Assembly: GCA_963693365.1 (NCBI GenBank)
Contig: CAVNZM010000006.1
Location: forward strand, 5,332,001-5,396,000
DNA length: 64,000 nt
Direction: 5' to 3'
DNA from: Amoebidium appalachense
Lineage: Eukaryota; Ichthyosporea
Of this stretch, positions 28,312-40,932 are shown in pieces (positions within the stretch are counted from its first letter, which is position 1; every line of letters starts with the position of its first letter). The position numbers and the translations under genes were made by a program. The notes under the pieces were generated by a model, which ran no database searches, was not told the origin of the DNA, and worked only from the letters and a program-made list of their open reading frames with translations.

Positions 28312-29908
28312 GGGGGGAGGGAGGGGTTGAGAGAGTTTGGGGTGGACAGAGGGGAGAAGGGGGTTAAGGGTAAGGGGAAGGAAAGCAATGTGGGGGGAGG
28401 GGGGAGGGGGGGGGAGAAGGGAGAGAAGGGGGGAGGCTGTGAGAGAAGCCGAAAAGGTAACGTCTCATATAATAATAAGGGACTCGAGGGAGAATTGGCC
28501 GGGGGGGGGGGGGGGGGGGGGGGGGGAGGGGGGAGGGGAGAAGGGGGGGAGGGAAGGAGAAGGATAGGAAGTTAATAAGGTGAGGGAGGGGAGATGGGTG
28601 GGGGGGGGGGGGGTTTGAATCGGATATACATACATGAGTGCACATAGTCAATCTGTGTGTGTGCGTGTGTATGTGTATGTGGTGTGTGGGGCGTGTGTGT
28701 GTGTGTACGTGTGAGCGCATTTTTTGAGGGGGGGAGGGGGAGGGGAGGGGAAGAGAAGACAGTGGTGGAGGGGAGGGGAGGGGAGGGGGGAAAGAGAAGA
28801 CAGGGGGGGGAGGGGGAGGAGAAGAGAAGACAGCGGCGGAGGGTGGGGGAAAGAGAAGACAACGGGGAGGGGACGGGGGGGGGGGGGGGGGGAAGAGAAG
28901 ACAGGGGGGAGGGTGGGGGGAAGAGAAGACCAGGGGGGGGAGAAGGGGGAAGAGAAGACAGGGGGAGAAGGGCAGGGGGAGGGGGGTGGGGAGGAGGGGA
29001 GGGGAGACACAGAAGTATTTACGCGTGCACACATTTTTTTGGGGGGGAGGGGGAGGGGGAGGGGAGGGGAAGAGAAGACAGTGGTGGTGGTGGGGGGGGG
29101 GGGGGGGAAGTGGGGAAAGAGAATACAGGGGGGGAGGGGGGGGGAGAAGAGAAGACAGCGGCGGAGGGTGGGGGGAAGAGAAGACAACGGGGAGGGGACG
29201 GGGTGTGGGGGAAGAGAAGACAGGGGGGAGGGTGGTGGGAAGAGAAGACCATTGGGGGGAGAAGGGGGAAGAGAAGACAGGGGGAGAAGGGCAGGGGGTG
29301 GGAGGGTGGAGAGGAGGGGAGGGGAGACACAGAGGTGACGGCATTGAACTCAGCTTTGATTGGAGGGGAGGGGTGGGCATGAGAAGGGGGGGAACTTCAA
29401 GGAAGAGGGGCTAGGGGAGGCGGGAGATGGCGGTGGTAAAAATGGCAGAGCCACAAATGTGGTGCAATAAGTCATTACAAGGAACTAGAAGGCAGTAGGC
29501 GATTTCTTCAAATCCACCAATCACAAACGGTGCATAGAGGAGGGTAAAAGCGTGTGGATCCACGAATCACAAGCGATGCACAGAGGAGGGTAAAAGCGAG
29601 CAGTGCAACTTGGCAAGTTCTCACCTCACTATAAGGCAGTAGATGATCTCCGAGAATCCACCAATCACAAACGGTGCGTAGAGGAGGGTAAAAGCGCGCA
29701 GCAACCACGTTGCGTTGAGGTATAGGTATTTTGTGTCGTCCAACACGCGGGGAGTGAGCCACCTCACGTGTACGCCGATGATTCTAGGCCACCCGTAGTA
29801 ACAGGCGAGCATCCGTGCGTATAGGAGGGAGAGGGGGAGGTAGCGTAGCGGGTTCACCCACCACCACACCATGCAGAAGGTTAGGCGGAAGTGTAGCTGT
29901 ATATATAG

Positions 29909-29939
<31 letters not shown>

Positions 29940-30030
29940 GGGGAGGGCGGGGGAAGGGGGGGAGGAGGAGGGGGGAGCCGCTGAGGAAGGTTGGATGGAT
30001 GGAATCAATAACGGTTTTGGGTATGCACGT

Positions 30031-30082
<52 letters not shown>

Positions 30083-30226
30083 TGTGTATGTATGTGTGTG
30101 TGTGTATGTGTACGGTGTGTGTATGTGTGTGTGTATATGTGTGTGTGTGTATGTGTGTGTGTGTGTATGTGTGTGTGTGTATGCGTTTGTGTGTGTGTGT
30201 GTGTATGCGTGTGTGTGTATGTGTGT

Positions 30227-30279
<53 letters not shown>

Positions 30280-30329
30280 TGTGTGTATGTGTGTGTGTGT
30301 GTGTATGTGTGTGTGTGTGTGTGTGTATG

Positions 30330-30405
<76 letters not shown>

Positions 30406-30461
30406 CGCGCGCGCGCGCGTGCGTGCGTGTCCTCGCGCGCGCGCGCATGTGTGTGTGTTGT

Positions 30462-30492
<31 letters not shown>

Positions 30493-31337
30493 GGGGGGAT
30501 CAATGTCAAATTTGGATGGTGCACGTGGGGGTAGGTGTTTTTTTTTCTTTTTTTTTTCCCTTTTTTTGTAAAGGGGACGAGGGGGGGGGGGTGGGGGGTG
30601 GGGGGGGGGGGGGGGGGGGGGGGGGGGAGGGCGAAGGGGAGGGGGAGGGGGAAGGGGGGAGTTGGGTTTCGGACAGGTTGGGGAGGCGGATGGGGCATTT
30701 TTATATAGGATGAAAATGATAAGAGAAGAGTGCGTAGGACGTTCGGACGGGATACTGATTAGCATGATTCTTTTCTTCAAACAAAAAAGGCAATGCATTT
30801 GAGCTCGAGGCTATTGCATTACATTAAAACGATCGGGATAATAAATACCCGATTCTGTTCACCACTCTGGATTCTTCGTTTTACAATTCATCGTCTCCTT
30901 TTGTGTTCAATAAATTAGTGCATGGCAGCCAGTGGTGCTCTTAAACTCTCTTTAGTGTCCTGTTTCTGTTTGTTTTTTTTCAAAAAAAAGGACGTGGGAA
31001 AGAAAGGGAGGAAATGGGGGGGGGGGGGGGGGGGGGGGGGGGGGATTACACAACACACCTTTATGTTATCGTTTATGAGATAAACATATGACATGGTGCT
31101 GCCCTCAGACCTATAAGGCCACAGAAGACATCCAAGCATCAGTTGACTAATCATAAACCCCAAAGAGGGCAAAAGCGCAAAGCACGCCGCCCTATTTCTC
31201 TGTTTTTGCAATTTGTGACGGCGAATATACAAGAAACCCCCCGCGAGAAAAACAATGTCGGCGGAGCCGTTGCACCAACAGAGCACGGACGAGGCGATGC
31301 GGACGTTGGGCTCGACTAGGTTCCCCTGCGCATCCAT
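27259..31337 (-). CDS. Seven-transmembrane orphan protein (3 exons, 421 aa)
   Basis: Minus-strand exons 31337-31059, 29896-29625 and 27973-27259 join in phase (0, then 2) to exactly 422 codons. Seven hydrophobic spans are visible, in order around SVLCWC..IVFLAGGFLYI, ACFALLPSLGFMISQLMLG, MVWWWVNPLRYLPLSLLY, LLRAFTLLYAPFVIGGF, LEFTLLLLFLASSLLLY, LLLLISASFLIGYALTA and LLLLALNTILQYVSIVLQW. A short N-terminus precedes them and a Ser/Gly-rich tail of about 100 residues follows. The layout is like a G-protein-coupled receptor, but no family motif (DRY, NPxxY) is recognisable, so I leave it unnamed. The ATG at 31337 is the first in frame; an overlapping out-of-frame ORF starts at 31449. Both introns are packed with C and CA repeats on the transcript strand. 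Confidence 0.75.
28720..29330. repeat. G/A-rich minisatellite, two higher-order copies
   Basis: Intron 2 of the seven-span gene holds many units around GGGAAGAGAAGAC separated by G-rich spacers. The array is duplicated: 28720-29010 and 29025-29330 share the same order of units, each starting after a CATTTTTT stretch and ending near GGGGAGACACAGA. Confidence 0.85.
29487..29601 (-). pseudogene. Duplicated fragments of exon 2 of the seven-span gene
   Basis: Just inside intron 2 are two diverged copies of the end of exon 2. The farther copy (29487-29545) translates in the exon frame as FTLLYAPFVIGGFEEIAYC, against FTLLYAPFVIGGFSEIIYC in the exon. The nearer copy (about 29558-29601) reads AFTLLCASLVIRG. 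They could be an alternative span-4 exon or decaying tandem duplicates. Confidence 0.65.
30031..30475. repeat. Long (GT)n array with TATG/TGCG interruptions
   Basis: About 445 bases of GT repeat on the plus strand, which is (CA)n on the transcript of the seven-span gene, in the acceptor half of intron 29897-31058. It carries regularly spaced GTATGT variants and a GC-rich part near 30402-30447. Confidence 0.9.
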
Positions 31338-31357
31338 ATTTCGGGTTTTCGGATAGT

Positions 31358-31455
31358 TTTGCAGGAATAAACTCCCAAAAAGGTTTCGTTATGTTGCAGC
31401 GGGCAACTCTAAATAAAGTGTCGTTGTGTTGCAGGAATAAACTCCACATGAAGCT
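31358..31455. repeat. Tandem duplication upstream of the seven-span gene
   Basis: TTGCAGGAATAAACTCC occurs at about 31359 and again at about 31430, each followed by a diverged AAG(G/C)TTTCGTTAT...GCAGCGG-like stretch. The unit is about 71 bp and lies 20-120 bases before the start codon. Confidence 0.75.
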
Positions 31456-34398
31456 TCGTTATAGCACAGCGGTATGCATCGATAAATAATAGTTTTCGAT
31501 ATGTTTTGAATTATTATAGCATTTTTAGCTGGAACCTTGCGTGTTTTGTGCAAAAATAGCAGTTGGTATTATTGTCGGTTTTACATTAGTTAGCGGTCGA
31601 AGATGACGCAGGAAGGCACTGCACGCACAATGTCATCAATTGCACACCAATTGCTACTGTAACAGTGGCAGAGGAAACGGGGCTAGACGACGTGCTGTGT
31701 TTGTTTGTTTTTTCCTTCTTTTAAAGATAAGATTTGAGCATTCAGTCAGGTGGCATGCATGTAACTTGAACAAAAATTGGATAAATTATTTAGTTGTTGA
31801 AGACAGTCTCATGAATACCGCAGCTTTTGAGGTCTATTAGCAGATAGTATGGTTTGAGTTTCCAGTTTTTAAGTGGGATGTAGCCTCCGCAAAATGCATG
31901 AATGGGCGACAAACTTAGTTAACTTAGTATACTATGTGTTAAAACTTCTACTCTAGCTGTAAAAATAACTTGAAACATGCACTGTGGGTGCATGACATTC
32001 AAGCACACAGGCAAAGCCTGCAGCTCTGTGAACTTGCCACAAACATGTATTCACTAACGGCCTGATTGGAAAAGACCCTAATAAACTGAAGAGGTCCACT
32101 TTGCAACCCCCTCAGGCTGGAGTTATCGTTACGCTACTGGGTATAGGCCTTTAATCCTATACTGCTACCACACAAATTTACAAACGAATTAGCTGTAGTT
32201 CCAATTTATAAGTATCTGCTTGAGCAGCAGAGAGAGGGTGCGTCAAATAGATACAACTTGATTGTGGCACAGTATCAAGTATTGTAGTTTAGTCACCACG
32301 CCGGGCCGCAATACATAAAAGTATTGCCCTGTTCTTCTGTAGAAGGATAGATTCGTTCTGTACAAATTTGTGAAGGCCTTCCGGCGAGATTCGGTGCCGG
32401 CGGGGGGGCCATTTGCCGGCACATAGGCGGAGGTCATAGGAGGCAGTTTGAAAGTTTGGACCAGAAAAAAAATGGGCGGCCGGGGCAACTGCTGAGAGTC
32501 TGAAAGGAGCAGAGGCTTTGCTTGCAGTGTACTAAATGCATAATACTGTACATAGATTATATGTATTTCATGAATAATTTACTGACATGCATATGCATGA
32601 AAAAGTTCTTCCAAACCTTCAAAATCCTCCAGGCCATAAACCTACACATTAACACCAAACACAAAATATGATGTATTATCACCTAGGCTACTACTATGAT
32701 ATTAGTTAGTACTACACTGGCAGGGGGCGCGCCCTGTATCTACAGGTTATAGCATACACGTACTGTACGTACGTGCAGCAAACTTACGCGAGGAAATGTT
32801 TTTTTTTTTTTGTTTTTTTTTGATAAATGAGAACTCATAAATTCACTGTTACAGGTAATGACTTAGGATATACATTATAAAGCCTACATTACAATAAAAT
32901 AAACCGTTCTTTCGCTCGCAGTCCGTCACTCTATATATATGTAGTCTCGGAGCCCTTATGGGTGCACTTCATCTGTCCTCCTAGACCGTTGGTCCAAGTT
33001 TCAACTTTCAGGGCCATTATCCATGTGCGATTGGCTCAGATCTGCGAATGGAAAACAAAAGATTTGTAAGCCAATAAGCTCTTGCATCTGCACCGAATGT
33101 ATTTGAAAAAACATCCAATTAAAATACCGAATGTGCAACGAAACTTCGATGGAATTCTACCTTCGACATTCGACCAGCAAATGATTGATTGGTCTGTAAA
33201 TACAGGTCTCGAGACCTGCACATTGCAGGTTGACGCAACCGCTAATATTGCAGTAGCACTTCATTTCTCCGGAAATCTTACCAGTTATTTTAAACCATTC
33301 TACTATATACATAAATACATATATGTGCGCAGTTTGCACGTGAGAAGATTACTTGTATCTGGAGTTGAACTGTTGGCCCAACTCTAGGGTGATGTGCCAA
33401 AGTGGCTCCCGATTGGCGGAGCATTTTGACTCAGAATGTGTGACAGGCGGCGCTGGTGTTACAAGCTGCTGCCGTATGTTTTGTGGAAACATGACTATTC
33501 TATATTTACATGACTTGACTTTGTCCGCCTCAATTCTTTCATACTTTATACAGGCTTGATTGCATGCGCAGGGGCAGGTGGCATAAATGTATGCATATCA
33601 ATGATGAGAGTCATACCGTCTGTGCACGTGTATCATGATCATATGCATGGATCCACGTGTACGTGCACGTCGCGACGTCGACCGCCTGGCACTGCCACAC
33701 GTACATGCCATGATGACTATACATCGTATGCACATCATGTATGTCATCAATTTCCTCACAAACACGACTGCATGATTGCAATTATAGGATCCTAGGAGAT
33801 GTATACCGGTGAAATATTTCGGCCGCTCCGGCCAGCGGGAATCGAATATCGAAGTGTCCGCTTCTGACTCACACTGAGTTCGAATTCTGAGATATTCCCG
33901 GCGATCGTCGCAGATGCACCTGGGGCAACTGCAGGAGGTGATTAGTGGCGAGTGGCGACTAAACATAATTCGTGTATGTACATATATTTTAGCATAGCCG
34001 AAAAGAAAATACAAACGAGCAATTCTAAAGTTTTACGACCAAGACTCAGTGATCACTGAAGACAAGGCCCCGGACCAATCAAATAATCGTATCTAAAAAT
34101 AGCTGCATTCACGCGCCTTCGTTCAAACAAAGCCTTCAAAAACGGTTCCAGTGAGTACGTTCCAGTACGTAGTTGGCACTATGAAACAGGCGGAAATGTC
34201 TATATGAATACTTATGTAATAACACAAAGGCGCACTTATTCAGTTTTTTGGATGTAAGATATGCATATGCGTGGCAGCCCTGTATCCATTTCAGCTGTTG
34301 CTAGTCTCGCTAGGAGCCCACTTGTGTACAGCAGGTCGTTTTTGTAGGGTAGCTTTCTTGTGACTGGTTCAAAGGGGATGTGTATGAACACACGATGC

Positions 34399-34506
34399 CA
34401 CGCATGGCCCATTGTAGCAGCTACCGTTTGTCACGCATGGCTTGTAGCAGCTACCGTTTGTGCAGCTACCGTTTGTCACGCATGGCTTGTAGCAGCTACC
34501 GTTTGT
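34399..34506. repeat. Minisatellite upstream of the SET gene
   Basis: Four tandem, partly truncated units containing GTAGCAGCTACCGTTTGT and CACGCATGGC. The unit contains GTAGCAGCTAC, close to a palindrome. It ends about 130 bases before the SET start codon. Confidence 0.85.
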
Positions 34507-34637
34507 GATCTTGATACTTCGAATCTTTCAAGTTCGGTGCTATTGCACTGCAGTAGATTCATCAGAGTTCCGCCTATTATACCAACCAGTGATAATTTTC
34601 TAAATGCAACGTTATAACTCTCGACTGCAAAGGCAAC

Positions 34638-35331
34638 ATGGAACCCATAACAGTGGGGTTGGCAATGGAGAGTGAGTCTTGCAGGCTCCGCAAAGAGAAC
34701 AAAGAGCTACAAAACAAGCTGAAAAAGCAAGAACAGCTGGTTGAGAGTCTAACTGCACAGTTGCTGGTAATAATCCAGACCCCCCCCCCCCCCCCCCCTG
34801 TCCCTCCGCCCCCTCTTCCGTTCCCCCCGCTCCCTTCACACAAACACACGCACACACGCACGCACACACACACACAAACACACGCACACACACACACGCA
34901 CGCACACGCACACACACATGCACACACACAGACACACACACACGAGAGCCTGCCCACCATCCAGTTCTCTTTATCCTTCCCCTTCCATCCTTCTCTTCAT
35001 CCCCTTCCCCTCCAACTCTCCTAGAAGCTCCTCAGCAGTACCCTTCCATGTTTCCTCTCTTTCACGACCCAACCCTCTCATTCGTTTCCCTTCAATGCCT
35101 TTCCATCCTCTCTCCTCGTTTCAAAGTCCTCTTATAGGCGGGCATCGTTCTTGCTTTGTTGCTGTATGGCAATTTCAACCGGCTGTTTCTCTGTGGAACC
35201 CACCTCCTCCTCTCCCCCTTGATCTCCTCCCTCCTCACACATACACGCAGTCTCTCTCTTCCTTTCTCTGTTTCTCTCTTGCTCGCCCCCCCCCCCCCCC
35301 CCCCCCCCCCCCCCGCCGACCTCCTTTCTCG

Positions 35332-35365
<34 letters not shown>

Positions 35366-35430
35366 CTCCCTCTCTTTCACTTCCCCCCCCCCCCCCCCCC
35401 CCCCCCCCCCACACACACACACGTGCAAAC

Positions 35431-35466
<36 letters not shown>

Positions 35467-37989
35467 AACCACGCACCCGTCAAAAGGAAAAGAGCACCTC
35501 CAAAGTTCTCCCTGCTTCCACACCCTTCCAACGTTTACCCATCTTCTAAGTTGTACGAGCTTCTGCTAGACACTCTTGCATGCCGGCACCTGCAAACACA
35601 CGCATACGTGTGCTTGTGCCCGCACTCACACACAAGCTAACCCTTCATCATGCTCAGGAACATGAGAAACGCATGCAGCCTCTGAAGAAGCTCGCATCTT
35701 GGGTGCATCAGGTCGTTTTCAAGCATGGAACCCGGCCCCCTCGCCAAGCAAACACAGCGGAGGGCCCATACTTGGGCCAGCTTTTTCTCAAGGGAACAAG
35801 AGCAGAGATGCGGTACAAGGAGCTTAAACGCGCTGGGAAATGGAGGGAGCCTGGGTCCGGATCGCCGGTGGTAATCCGCGAGATTCACGCGACACTGCGT
35901 GGAATGGGGAAGCTGGAATGGGTAGATATGTTGTATCAGATGGTGATTGGGCAGGTGAGGAGACTTGGCCCTATCGCGCTTGCGGAAATCCGGAGAAATG
36001 AGAGGAAGAGTGGAAGGTGTGTGCGCTGTTTTTGTCCAAAATGTTTGATGCTTTTATCGTGTGTACGTGCCTTTCTGCCACTCTCCCCCTTCCCCCCTCC
36101 CCACGTCCCCCCCCTCTCCTCCAACCCCTCCCCCCCCCCCCCCCCCCCCCCCCGGCCTCCCCTTCCACTCCTCTCCCCAAGTGCACACACAGCGACAATA
36201 TACATGAGAGCACTGTTGGTGGTGGTTCCGTTCGGACTTGTGTCAACCCCCCCCCCCCCCCCCCCCCTTCCTCTCTCGCAACACTTTTCAGGTCGGATGA
36301 GTTATTCAGTTGATGCTGTATTTGGTTTGTTCACATGCGACGTGAATGGTTTGGAACTTGGGTACTAAATTTAAATATTTTGTTTAAATTTAGTTTAAAT
36401 ATTTGAATTTTTTCGCATCCCAGAGGGTAGTGGTAGGCTCTCCTTTTGATGCACATGCTTGGTGTGTGCACTTTATTGCAAAATCTGCATGGTGTTACAT
36501 ATTGTGAATATGTGTTTCGTACTCTGTAACTCATCCTAACCTCCCCCCCCCCCCCCTCCCCTCCTCCCTTACACATATACATCCACCCACACCCGCACAC
36601 CCACATTCACTCACTCACTCTCTCACTCACTCACATATGTTCACGCGTTCGTACACCCTCACACCCACACCCACTCTTACACGCACACATACACGTACCC
36701 ATACACACGTACACGCACACATAAACACATACGCATACACACACGTACACGTACACGTACACGTACACGTGTACGTACACTTACACGTACACAGCTACAC
36801 CTTGTCTGATATTGAGCGCTATGTGATATCCGATGGTCCCATGGTTGGTCAGTACGGCATGCGGGCAAAACGCGCCCTAAAAGCCCCCCGAATTTTGGGG
36901 CCTTACCCAGGCGCCCTGCTCACAGACCCTGAATTTCAGCAGCTTGTAAGGACCCCCCCCCCCCCTCCCCTCCCCCCCCCCCCCCCCTCCCCCGCGCCTC
37001 CTGTACGGGCATACGTACCCTGGCACGTGCATGGGTTTGTAGATGCCAACACAGCCCCCCCCCTTCCCCCCCCCCCCCCCCATTCCCCCCCAATTCCGAG
37101 CCCCAACTTCATACCCACTCTAGAACCTTTTATAAACCCCCCTCCCCCCCCCTCCCCCCCCCCCAAAAAAAAAAAACCGCCCGCCCCTTCCCCTTCCCTT
37201 CCCTTCGGCCCCCCAGGTGCCTGTGATGGACCAGCCCAAGCACCTCCTATACCACATGAGCGCTGGGGACAGCGTGGGGGGGTTTTTCATCGACCCTCTC
37301 GAGGCGCGCACCAACCACTGCACCATCAACGACCTTGTGTTGATAAACGACTGCAGGACAGACCCTCTTGGACCCCCCCTCGGAAATCCACACCTGGAAA
37401 GGTGCGTAGTCTAAGACGTGGTGCATGTAGTTTCGATTAATTTTGGAATTTCTTTCCTATTCCTACTTCCTGTATGTAGATGGAGAGTGTGTGTGGGTGG
37501 GGGCAGGGAAAGGAGAGAGACGGGGGAGGGGGGGGGGGGGGGGGGGGTAAGGCAAAGGAAATGGAGGAGAGGCGGGTGGGGAGCGGGGGGGGGGGGGGGG
37601 GGTAGTTTCGGGGAAGAGGTGGGGGGGAGGGGAGGGGGGGGGGGGGGGGAGAGAGAGAGAGAGAGATGTGTATCGGCTTTCGAATGAATCGCCGTACTTT
37701 TCATGGTCATATGATGTCTGTTGAAGGCTGGTTTTGCAGTCGTGTGCTTGTGTGTGTGTATGTAGGAGTAGGTGAAGTGGTAATTCGTCATGTTCGATTG
37801 AAATATAATAGCTTTTTGGTTATGATTCCGTTATTAATTGGAATATGTGATGTTGATTTGGAGGGAGCTACAGCCATTGTGTGGTGGCGACCCAAAGAAA
37901 TTGGGACGGTGCTTGAGAAGTGGTGGAAGAAATGCATTTGTTGTGGGCGTGAGAGGAAGGGGGGGAGAGGGTGTATTGTTTTGTGTCTG

Positions 37990-38034
<45 letters not shown>

Positions 38035-38845
38035 TGCTTGGTGTGTGTGCATGTGCATGTGCATGTGCGTGTGACTGTGTGAACACGTGTGCGCGGTTGT
38101 CCTGTGTGTGTCTTGTGTCCTCTCTGTGTGAGAGAGCGAGTGTATGTGTGTGCATGCTGCATGGGGTGGGTGCGTGTGTATGTGTGCTTGGTATGTGTGT
38201 GCGTGTGGGAGAGGGGGGAGGGGGGAGATGACGTTTCTGACTTGATGACAACTCATGTTCTCCCTTCAGTTTTTCCCCTCCCTCCCCTTCCCTCCCCCCC
38301 CTCCCCCCCCTCCCCCCCCCCCCCCCCCCCCCCCCCTTGCCTGTGTGCTTTGCAAACTGCATTGCACTATCCGTCATGAGCGCGTACTTCGCACCCCTTA
38401 ACACATTCTAACACCCCCCCCCCCCCCCTCCCCCCTCCCCCCCCTCTTCTGCTCAGACTGCGGCTGGAAGAGGAGGCAGGGAGGCAGAACGTAGCCACTG
38501 TGCACGTGACTTTGGATAACGACTGGGTGGTGGTCCTGTCTGTGCTCATAAAGGGTATGTGTGTGTGTGTGTACGTGTGGGTGTATACGTGTGGGTGTGT
38601 GGGTGTGGGTGGGTGGGTGTGTGTGTGTGTGTGTGCGTGTGTGTAGGGGGTGGGGGGGGGGGGAAGGGGGGGGGGACGTGTATGTTTAAATGGAAACATT
38701 TGATGGCCCCTTTACCATTCCGTTTTCCACCCCTCGTTTCCTACGTGTCTTGCATGCATTCGTGGATACATTGCATTAAGCTCCAGGGCAATCGTTGCAG
38801 ATGGTTTGTGTTTCTGCAAATATTGTGACAGCAGGCGCACACGCG

Positions 38846-38885
<40 letters not shown>

Positions 38886-39208
38886 CATTTGTGCCAAGGA
38901 CACCATACATAGGGGCACATGGGCCAACCTCTCTACTATTGGGGCGGGGGGGGAGGGGGGGGGGGGGAGGGGGGGGAGGGCTTGCTGTTGTGTCGATTGA
39001 TATTCCTGCCTCTAACAAGCACATCTTTCTTTCCTTTTTTTTCTTCTTTCCCGTCATTTTGTATCTCTTTGTTTGGTTAAATTTTCCATTGTTTTGGTGT
39101 CTGAATGTGTGTGTCTTTGTTTTTATTTATTTATTCATTCAATCATTCATTCATTCATTCATTCATTCATTCATTCATTCAATTGTTTGTTCCTTTTTTT
39201 TTTTTTGT

Positions 39209-39255
<47 letters not shown>

Positions 39256-40745
39256 TGGGGAGGAACACGACTCGGGGGCGTCTTTAGTTTCAAGTTTCGT
39301 TTCACTCTTAACTCTGGACCCCTCCTCTCCTCTCCCCATTTTCCGTCCTCTCCATCCTTTTGTATTCCTTTCCTACTTCTCCGAGGAGGCAGCGGCGGCT
39401 TTCCGGTGCAATTGGGTAGGAGACGGGAGGGGAAGTGGGGGGAGGAGGGCTGGGTGTGTGTGTGGGGGGAGGGGGGGGGGGGGGGGGGGGACTGGGGGAG
39501 GGAGAGAGAGAAGGGGGAGGGGGGGGGGAGGGAGAGAGGGAGAGAGAGAGATAAAAAGGGGGTGGGGGAGGTGGGAAAGGAAGTTCGGAAGCTTACCACA
39601 TCCATTGAGTCGGCTATTTTTAGTGTAGAAAAGACTATTGATTAATGTCTCGCGCAAATTCTTTCAGACGTGGAGGCTGGGGGGGTTCTATGGACCGACT
39701 ACGGGGAGGGGTTCTTCACCTCTGCATCTCCCAAGGTACGTGTATGCATGTGTGTGTACGTGTGTGCATGTGTGTCTACGTGTGTGCATGTGTGTGTACG
39801 TGTGTGTACGTGTGTGCATGTGTGTGTACGTGCACGTGCACGTGTGTGCATGTGTGTGTACGTGTGTGCATGTGTGTGTACGTGTGTGTACGTGTGTGCA
39901 TGTGTGTGTACGTGTGTGTACGTGTGTGCACGTGTGTGTACGTGTGTGTACCTGTACGTGCACGTGCACGTGCACATGCAGGGGATGGAGAGCAACGTGC
40001 GCGTAGGCGGTAGGTGTGGTTATGTGGGTGGTTGGGGGGGGGGGGGGGGGAGGGTATGGGTGGGTGGGTAGGTAGGTGTGGGTTTGTCGTTGTGTATGAG
40101 TCTTGTTGTTTGTGCCCATACTTGTATGTATGCGGGTTTAGAGGCTTTGGGTGATGGTGTTTGTCATGGGTGTGCGTATACGGTGGGTGTGTGTGTGTGT
40201 GTGTGTGTGCGTGTGCGTGTGCGTGTGCGTGTGCGCCCGCGCGCGCGCTCGTCTGTGTGTGTGTGTGTGTGTGCGTGTGTTTTGTTTGGGGGGGGGGGGG
40301 GGGGGGGGGGGTATTTAAAGAACTGTGCCACACATCCCCTTCCCCCCCCCCCCCCCCCCCCTCCTCTCTCTCCCCCTCCCCGTCAGGCACTGATTAAGAG
40401 CCCTCTTCCTTTAGATGACTGATTTGGCTTCTGCTTTGTTTTATCGTCTTTGTTGGCTTTCATATGTCGTTGCTTCCATGTTTACAACCCTTTGATTCTT
40501 GCCCCCCCCCCCCCCCCCCCCCCCACCCCCCCCCCACCCTCGGATAATGGGCTTTGTTCAAGCATCCCCTGCTTTAACCTTTTTTAATGTGTCCTTTGTT
40601 TTTTAATCTTTGTGGGGGCTTTTTTGTGTCCTTTTTAGCATCGTAGTTGCCACACTCTAATTCATGCCCCCCTCCCCCCAACACACACACACACACACAC
40701 ACACATGCTCAATTGCTCTCTCACTCACACTACACCCACTCTCAC

Positions 40746-40785
<40 letters not shown>

Positions 40786-40841
40786 CAACAACACACACAC
40801 ACACAAACACACACATACACACACACACACACGCACACGCA

Positions 40842-40880
<39 letters not shown>

Positions 40881-40883
40881 CCT

Positions 40884-40932
<49 letters not shown>

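Larger units (their letters stand above)
31338..34637. other. Divergent intergenic region
   Basis: Separates the starts of the seven-span gene (-) and the SET gene (+), so it should hold both promoters. It is AT-richer and nearly free of the G/C runs seen elsewhere. Several ORFs of 60-138 codons show no domain or codon pattern and were not called. Confidence 0.6.

Noticed and set aside
33800-33930. Possible tRNA-like stretch with GAGTTCGAATTC
   Set aside because: No matching acceptor and anticodon arms could be folded around it.
33598-34014. 138-codon minus-strand ORF in the divergent intergenic region
   Set aside because: No domain or hydrophobicity pattern; composition looks random.
39737-39990. 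ACGTGTGTGC-type alternating repeats considered as a CRISPR-like or regulatory array
   Set aside because: They are plain GT/ACGT microsatellite variation directly after a donor site, with no spacers.
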